From Deferribacter abyssi (GTDB taxonomy: Bacteria; Chrysiogenota; Deferribacteres; Deferribacterales; Deferribacteraceae), in NCBI RefSeq assembly GCF_049472655.1, contig NZ_JAQNCS010000018.1, forward strand, positions 1 through 56,215: a stretch of 56,215 nt of DNA, given 5' to 3'. This document shows positions 51,257 through 56,215 of this stretch, piece after piece (position 1 is the first letter of the stretch; each line of letters opens with the position of its first letter). Made by a program: the position numbers and the translations under genes. The notes below the pieces were generated by a model. It saw only the letters and a list, made by a program, of their open reading frames with translations, was not told where the DNA came from and made no database searches.

Positions 51257-53308
51257 ATGTCTTTTTATATCTTGGAAATTGGTACAGAAGAAATTCCAGC
51301 ATCATTTATAAATCCAGCAGCCGATTATTTGAAAAATAAAACAGCTGAAGAATTGGGAAAAAACAGAATAAAATTTGACAGTATTATCTCTGGAGGAACA
51401 CCAAGAAGACTTTATCTTTTCATAAACGGCATTGAAGATAAACAGATGGATTTACAAGAACAAATAGTCGGCCCACCCGCAAATATTGCATATGATGAAA
51501 ACGGTAATCTCACTAAAGCAGGGTTAGGCTTCGCAAAATCAAAAGGCCTTGATATAAACTCACTAAAAAAAATATCAACAGAAAAAGGTGAATATCTGGC
51601 AGGTATTAAACATGTGGAGGGAAAAGAAACCACAAAAATATTACCAGATTTAATCGTTAAAATAATAAAAACTATCCCGTTTCCTAAGAGTATGAAATGG
51701 GGTACTAAGAGATTCAGATTTGCAAGACCTGTACATTGGTTTTTATCCGTTTTCAATGGTAAAGTCTTACCGTTTGAAATAGACGGAATCAAAGCTTCAA
51801 ATCATACATACGGTCATAGATTCATGGGAAATGAAAAAATAGCCATTTCAAGTTTTAACGATTATAAAACAAAATTACTCAATGCTTTTGTCATAATAGA
51901 TTTTGAGGATAGAAAAAAAATTATAAACAACACCCTCAAAACTTTAGGTAATGTAATTGTTGACGTAGAACTTCTTAATACTGTAACTAACTTGGTAGAG
52001 TATCCCTATCCAGTTATGGGACACTTTCCTGAAAATTTTTTACAACTACCCAAAGAAGTACTTATAACTTCAATGAAAAATCATCAAAAGTATTTTTATG
52101 TCGTGGACGAAAACGGCAAAATAACAAATAAGTTTGTAGGCATCTCAAATACTAAGCCAAAAGACGATTCTTTGATTAGGACAGGTTACGAAAGAGTGTT
52201 AAAAGCAAGATTAAATGATGCCATGTTTTTCTTTGAAAATGATAAAAAGATCCCTTTGACTGAAAGAGTTGAACAATTGAAAAGCGTAATTTATCAAGAA
52301 AAACTTGGAACATCTTATGAAAAAATGCAAAGATTCAGAAAAATTGCAAATTATCTTGCCAAAAAATTAAACCCATCAGTAATAGATACAACAGATAGAA
52401 CTGCATACCTATGCAAAGGGGATTTGATGACTGAAATGGTATACGAATTCCCAGAATTACAGGGAATAATGGGCAGAGAATATGCTCTTATTCAAGGTGA
52501 AAATGAAATAGTAGCCAAAGCAATTTTTGAACATTATTTACCTCGATTTGCTGGGGATGATCTCCCAAAAACTGATGAAGGTTCTTTTGTATCAATTGCT
52601 GACAAAATCGACACCATTGTTGGTTGTTTTATAATCGGTCTTACCCCTTCAGGTAATAACGATCCATATGCTTTAAGAAGAAGTGCTATCGGCATTATAA
52701 ATATAATTTTAAACAAAAATTACAAATTAGATATAAATGAACTAATCACTGTTACAATGGAAAATTATGTAGGAAAACTTAACTTTAACCAAAGTGATAT
52801 CTTAAATCTTGTGAAAGAATTTATCTTTACTAGAAGCAAGCAGATAGCACATTCACAATACGGTATTAGAAGTGATATCTTTGATGCAGCTGCAAATAAT
52901 TTTTCTGATATTGTTGTTATGTTCAAAGCTGCTAAAGCATTAAATGAAGTTAGAGAAAAAGATGATTTTATAATTCTATCTACAAGCTTTAAAAGAATTT
53001 CTAACATATTGAAAAAAAACAACTGGAAATCAAAAAATTATAACCCCAACCTTTTCAAAGAAGAAGCAGAAAAACAATTGCATTCTTTAATGATTCAAAA
53101 AGAAAAAGAAATTGATGATTGTATTAGTAGTGAAAATTTTTCCAAAGCAATAAATGCACTTTTGGAATTCAGAGAACCTGTGAATAATTTTTTTGATAAT
53201 GTTCTAGTTATAGCTAAAGATGAAAATATTAGAAATAATAGACTTGCCCTACTCGCATCATTAAAGCACATCTTTAACAAAGTGGGAGATTTAAGTTACA
53301 TAAATTAA
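51257..53308 (+). CDS. glyS: Glycyl-tRNA synthetase beta subunit
   Basis: The 683-aa beta subunit of the tetrameric bacterial GlyRS, carrying the HD-like and anticodon-binding parts. The N-terminus FYILEIGTEEIPASF and FVGISNTKPKDD are typical. The frame opens 30 codons earlier with a TTG; GGGGGT before the ATG at 51257 fits the family N-terminus. glyQ, which usually precedes glyS, is not adjacent; the preceding gene is leuD. ppdK follows on the same strand. Confidence 0.95.
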   Translation: MSFYILEIGTEEIPASFINPAADYLKNKTAEELGKNRIKFDSIISGGTPRRLYLFINGIEDKQMDLQEQIVGPPANIAYDENGNLTKAGLGFAKSKGLDINSLKKISTEKGEYLAGIKHVEGKETTKILPDLIVKIIKTIPFPKSMKWGTKRFRFARPVHWFLSVFNGKVLPFEIDGIKASNHTYGHRFMGNEKIAISSFNDYKTKLLNAFVIIDFEDRKKIINNTLKTLGNVIVDVELLNTVTNLVEYPYPVMGHFPENFLQLPKEVLITSMKNHQKYFYVVDENGKITNKFVGISNTKPKDDSLIRTGYERVLKARLNDAMFFFENDKKIPLTERVEQLKSVIYQEKLGTSYEKMQRFRKIANYLAKKLNPSVIDTTDRTAYLCKGDLMTEMVYEFPELQGIMGREYALIQGENEIVAKAIFEHYLPRFAGDDLPKTDEGSFVSIADKIDTIVGCFIIGLTPSGNNDPYALRRSAIGIINIILNKNYKLDINELITVTMENYVGKLNFNQSDILNLVKEFIFTRSKQIAHSQYGIRSDIFDAAANNFSDIVVMFKAAKALNEVREKDDFIILSTSFKRISNILKKNNWKSKNYNPNLFKEEAEKQLHSLMIQKEKEIDDCISSENFSKAINALLEFREPVNNFFDNVLVIAKDENIRNNRLALLASLKHIFNKVGDLSYIN

Positions 53309-53333
53309 AATTAATATAATGGGGGTAAAAGGG

Positions 53334-55958
53334 ATGAAAAAATACGTTTACTTTTTTGGTAATGGTAAGGCTGAAGGCACTGGAGATATGAAAAATCTTT
53401 TAGGGGGGAAAGGCGCTGGACTTGCAGAAATGACAAATTTAGGAATACCCGTTCCTCCAGGTTTTACTATTACAACTGAAGCATGTATTGAGTATTATAA
53501 AAATAATAAGCTCTACCCAGAAGGTATGTGGGAACAAGCATTAGAGGCTCTCAAAAGACTAGAAGAAGCTGTCGGTAAGAAGTTTGGAGATTCATCAAAT
53601 CCTCTTCTTGTCTCTGTAAGATCAGGAGCTAGAGTTTCTATGCCTGGAATGATGGATACAATCTTAAACCTTGGACTAAACGACGAAACTGTAAAAGGGC
53701 TCGCTAAAATATCAAACAATGAAAGATTTGCTTATGATTCCTATAGACGATTCATCCAAATGTTTTGCGATGTTGTTCTTGGTATTGAACACAACAAATT
53801 TGAAAGAGTTCTCGACGAAGTAAAAGAAAATTATGGCGCTAAATACGATACAGACCTTAACGCAGAAAATTTGAAAGAAGTCGTAGAACGTTATAAAAAG
53901 CTTGTGGAAGAAGAACTTGGTAAGAGTTTTCCTCAGGACACGATGGAACAGCTAAGACTTGCTATCAATGCAGTGTTTGAATCATGGAACAACCAAAGAG
54001 CAATCACCTATAGAAAAATCAATAAGATTCCAGACGATTGGGGTACTGCAGTAAATATTGTTGCAATGGTTTTTGGTAATATGGGTAACGATTCAGGAAC
54101 AGGAGTTGCTTTTACAAGAAATCCATCAACAGGCAAAAAAGAATTCTTCGGTGAATTTTTAATAAATGCTCAAGGTGAAGATGTTGTTGCAGGTATTAGA
54201 ACACCCGAACCCATCGCAAAACTAAAAGAACTGATGCCAGAAGTTTTTAAACAGTTAGAGGAAGTATATCAAAAACTTGAAAAACATTATAAAGATATGC
54301 AAGATATAGAATTCACAGTAGAAAAAGGAAAGCTTTATCTTTTACAAACAAGAAGTGGTAAAAGAACCGCTCGTGCTGCAGTAAAAATTGCTTATGATAT
54401 GTATAAAGAAGGGCTCATTGATAAAAAAACTGCTGTATTGAGAGTTCAACCAGAACAGGTCGATCAACTTCTTCACCCAATGATTGATCCTAATGAGAAA
54501 TACGAAATTTTAGCGAAAGGTCTGCCGGCTTCTCCAGGAGCTGCAGTTGGTAAAGTGGTTTTTACTGCTGAAGATGCAGAACAATGGGCTGAAAAAGGTG
54601 AAAAAGTAATTTTAGTTAGAAATGAAACATCTCCCGAAGATATTGGTGGAATGAACGCAGCAGAAGGTATTCTTACTGCTACAGGAGGCATGACAAGTCA
54701 TGCTGCTGTAGTTGCTAGAGGTATGGGAAAAACTTGTGTCGCAGGCTGTGGGGCAATTAGAATAGATGAGAAAAGCAAGCAATTTGAAGTCAATGGCAAA
54801 ATCATCAAAGAAGGTGATTTTATTACTATAAACGGTTCCACAGGGGAAGTGATACTTGGTCAAGTAAAACTTATTATGCCAGAACTATCCGGTGAATTTG
54901 CAGAAATATTAAAATGGGCAGATGAATTTAGAAAACTAGGAGTAAGAACAAATGCGGACACTCCAAAAGATTCAGAAATTGCAAGGAACTTTGGAGCTGA
55001 AGGTATTGGGTTGTGTAGAACAGAGCACATGTTTTTCGAAGGTAATAGAATAGATGCTGTAAGAGAAATGATTTTAAGTGATACAAAAGAAGACAGAATA
55101 AAAGCCTTAGAAAAAATAAAACCATATCAAAAAGAAGATTTTATCGGTATTTTTAAAGCTATGGATGGTCTTCCTGTAACAATCAGATTGCTCGATCCAC
55201 CACTTCATGAATTCTTACCTCACACAGAAGAAGATATAGAAAAAATATCTAAAGCTTCTGGAATATCAGCAGAAGCCTTGAGAAAAAAAGTTGAAGAACT
55301 AAAAGAGTTCAATCCTATGCTAGGACACAGAGGTTGTAGATTGGGACTTACCTATCCAGAAGTCTATGAAATGCAGGTTTATGCAATTATGGAAGCAGCA
55401 TGCGAATGCACAAAAGAAGGAATAAAAGTAAAACCAGAGATTATGATTCCTTTGGTTGGTCATTATAAAGAACTCGCAATATTAAAAGATATGGTAGATA
55501 GTATAGCAAAAGAAGTTATGGAACAGTATAATGTAAATGTAGAATATTTAGTAGGTACAATGATTGAATTACCAAGAGCAGCTCTAACTGCTGATGAAAT
55601 AGCTCAATATGCACAATTCTTTTCTTTTGGAACCAATGACCTTACCCAAACAACACTTGGTCTTTCAAGAGATGACTCAGGAAAATTTTTACCATTTTAT
55701 GTGGAAAAAGGTATATATAAAGAAGACCCCTTTGTTTCAATTGATCAAAACGGTGTAGGGCAACTTGTAGAAATAGGCGTAAAAAAAGGTAGAAATACAA
55801 GACCTGATTTAAAAACAGGTATTTGTGGAGAACATGGTGGTGATCCAGAATCAATTTATTTTTGTCATAAAATTGGGCTCAACTATGTGAGTTGTTCACC
55901 ATATAGGGTTCCTGTTGCTAGGCTTGCCGCAGCACATGCTGCCCTATTGGAAAAATAA
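53334..55958 (+). CDS. ppdK: Pyruvate, phosphate dikinase
   Basis: An 874-aa enzyme that interconverts pyruvate, ATP and phosphate with phosphoenolpyruvate, AMP and pyrophosphate. The N-terminal ATP-grasp begins KKYVYFFGNGKAEG, the phosphohistidine domain has GGMTSHAAVVARGMGK (His near residue 455), and the C-terminal barrel has GLCRTEHMFF and GICGEHGGDP. The first in-frame ATG is five codons earlier, but GGGGGT spacing favours 53334. It gives a reversible pyruvate-PEP step, fitting the gluconeogenic genes in the window. Confidence 0.97.
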   Translation: MKKYVYFFGNGKAEGTGDMKNLLGGKGAGLAEMTNLGIPVPPGFTITTEACIEYYKNNKLYPEGMWEQALEALKRLEEAVGKKFGDSSNPLLVSVRSGARVSMPGMMDTILNLGLNDETVKGLAKISNNERFAYDSYRRFIQMFCDVVLGIEHNKFERVLDEVKENYGAKYDTDLNAENLKEVVERYKKLVEEELGKSFPQDTMEQLRLAINAVFESWNNQRAITYRKINKIPDDWGTAVNIVAMVFGNMGNDSGTGVAFTRNPSTGKKEFFGEFLINAQGEDVVAGIRTPEPIAKLKELMPEVFKQLEEVYQKLEKHYKDMQDIEFTVEKGKLYLLQTRSGKRTARAAVKIAYDMYKEGLIDKKTAVLRVQPEQVDQLLHPMIDPNEKYEILAKGLPASPGAAVGKVVFTAEDAEQWAEKGEKVILVRNETSPEDIGGMNAAEGILTATGGMTSHAAVVARGMGKTCVAGCGAIRIDEKSKQFEVNGKIIKEGDFITINGSTGEVILGQVKLIMPELSGEFAEILKWADEFRKLGVRTNADTPKDSEIARNFGAEGIGLCRTEHMFFEGNRIDAVREMILSDTKEDRIKALEKIKPYQKEDFIGIFKAMDGLPVTIRLLDPPLHEFLPHTEEDIEKISKASGISAEALRKKVEELKEFNPMLGHRGCRLGLTYPEVYEMQVYAIMEAACECTKEGIKVKPEIMIPLVGHYKELAILKDMVDSIAKEVMEQYNVNVEYLVGTMIELPRAALTADEIAQYAQFFSFGTNDLTQTTLGLSRDDSGKFLPFYVEKGIYKEDPFVSIDQNGVGQLVEIGVKKGRNTRPDLKTGICGEHGGDPESIYFCHKIGLNYVSCSPYRVPVARLAAAHAALLEK

Positions 55959-55971
55959 TAAATAGCAACTT

Positions 55972-56011
55972 ATGAAGAGGTAGCTGTAAAGCTTCCTCTT
56001 CATATTATTTT
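55972..56011 (+). terminator. Terminator after ppdK
   Basis: ATGAAGAGG (55972-55980) pairs with CCTCTTCAT (55995-56003), with an inner AGCT/AGCT stem and a GTAA loop, followed by ATTATTTT. The U-rich tail is short but the stem is long. Confidence 0.8.
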
Positions 56012-56064
56012 ATACCCGATAATATTGTTTTCTTTATAACGCCATTGAATTTTATGTTTTATTC

Positions 56065-56215
56065 TTAAATCATTTTTTTAGTATCAAAGATTTCTTCAAT
56101 CTCCTTCTCAGATAATATTCTTTTTTCTTTCACAACATCTTTAATTTTCATCTTATTTTTAAAAGCATAATAAGCAATTTCAGCAGCTTTGTCATATCCA
56201 ATTCTTAATGCCAAT
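56065..56215 (-). CDS. Fumarase/aspartase superfamily protein, C-terminal fragment (cut by window edge)
   Basis: On the minus strand an open frame enters from the right edge and runs 50 codons to a stop at 56065. It contains IGYDKAAEIA, then KIKDVVKEKRILSEKEIEEI and ends DTKKMI, which matches the C-terminal small domain of class II fumarase and aspartate ammonia-lyase. The rest lies outside the window, so fumC and aspA cannot be separated. It converges on ppdK. Confidence 0.75.
   Translation of the reverse strand, partial: LALRIGYDKAAEIAYYAFKNKMKIKDVVKEKRILSEKEIEEIFDTKKMI

Overview
The window is a gene-dense, AT-rich bacterial chromosome segment of about 56 kb, roughly one-third G+C by eye, with no sign of phage, plasmid or IS genes. 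The gene set suggests a low-GC, anaerobic or microaerophilic Gram-negative bacterium: a LolA carrier, an RpoS-like sigma factor next to pcm, a tungsten-type aldehyde:ferredoxin oxidoreductase operon, pyruvate phosphate dikinase, KatG and a split ATP synthase operon. A member of the Deferribacterota (Deferribacter or Calditerrivibrio type) fits best, but that is inference from general resemblance and no search was possible.

Layout. (1) 1-410: four minus-strand tRNAs (Thr-TGT, Tyr-GTA, Gly-TCC, Thr-GGT), the classic tRNA cluster that precedes tuf; a strong ribosome binding site sits at the left edge. (2) 603-5407: uspA, a short-chain dehydrogenase, mazG, a small Cys-tailed protein, murI, a 56-aa Cys protein, a thiamine-binding-type protein and trmN6. 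(3) 5437-17843, all minus: one long block read as rlmH, dksA, gpmI, comF, a PAS/coiled-coil protein, gap, pgk, and then the F1 and stator ATP synthase genes atpF', F, H, A, G, D, C (no a or c subunit), closed by a textbook terminator. (4) 18014-22917: lolA, a lone receiver domain, def, dciA, obgE, rpmA, rplU and a DUF362 iron-sulfur protein. (5) 23008-30635, plus: nitroreductase, a cyclic-nucleotide-domain MscS channel, argB, pcm, a SLOG protein, an RpoS-like sigma factor, an M24 peptidase and a PIF1-WYL helicase. (6) 30691-36032, plus: a SAM-I riboswitch controlling metX and, through overlapping genes, a methyltransferase, a FetAB-type ABC transporter and a ClC channel. (7) 36072-38993, minus: adenine deaminase and purine permease. 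(8) 39447-46372: katG, a divergent methyltransferase-like gene, and the aldehyde oxidoreductase operon (four-cluster ferredoxin, AOR, MoaD/ThiS-like protein, FAD reductase). (9) 46606-48561, minus: groES-groEL under a degenerate CIRCE. (10) 48911-55958, plus: leuC, leuD, glyS and ppdK, followed by the 3' end of a fumarase/aspartase-family gene.

Central carbon metabolism is a theme: gpmI, gap, pgk and ppdK together supply the reversible trunk of glycolysis/gluconeogenesis, and AOR interconverts acids and aldehydes. Stress and growth control is a second theme (DksA-type protein, RpoS-like factor, UspA, GroESL, KatG).

The least expected signals are non-coding. A GC-rich box (core ACTCCA) lies 13-14 bp upstream of a TTGACA -35 box at three unrelated promoters (rlmH, metX riboswitch, purine permease), with a related copy before glyS. 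Several starts appear to lack leaders or ribosome binding sites (rlmH, the SLOG gene, trmN6). A perfect hairpin joins the AOR stop codon to the start codon of the MoaD-like gene. Among proteins, the SAM-riboswitch operon carrying FetAB and ClC, the PIF1-WYL fusion and the 86-aa Cys-tailed protein deserve attention.
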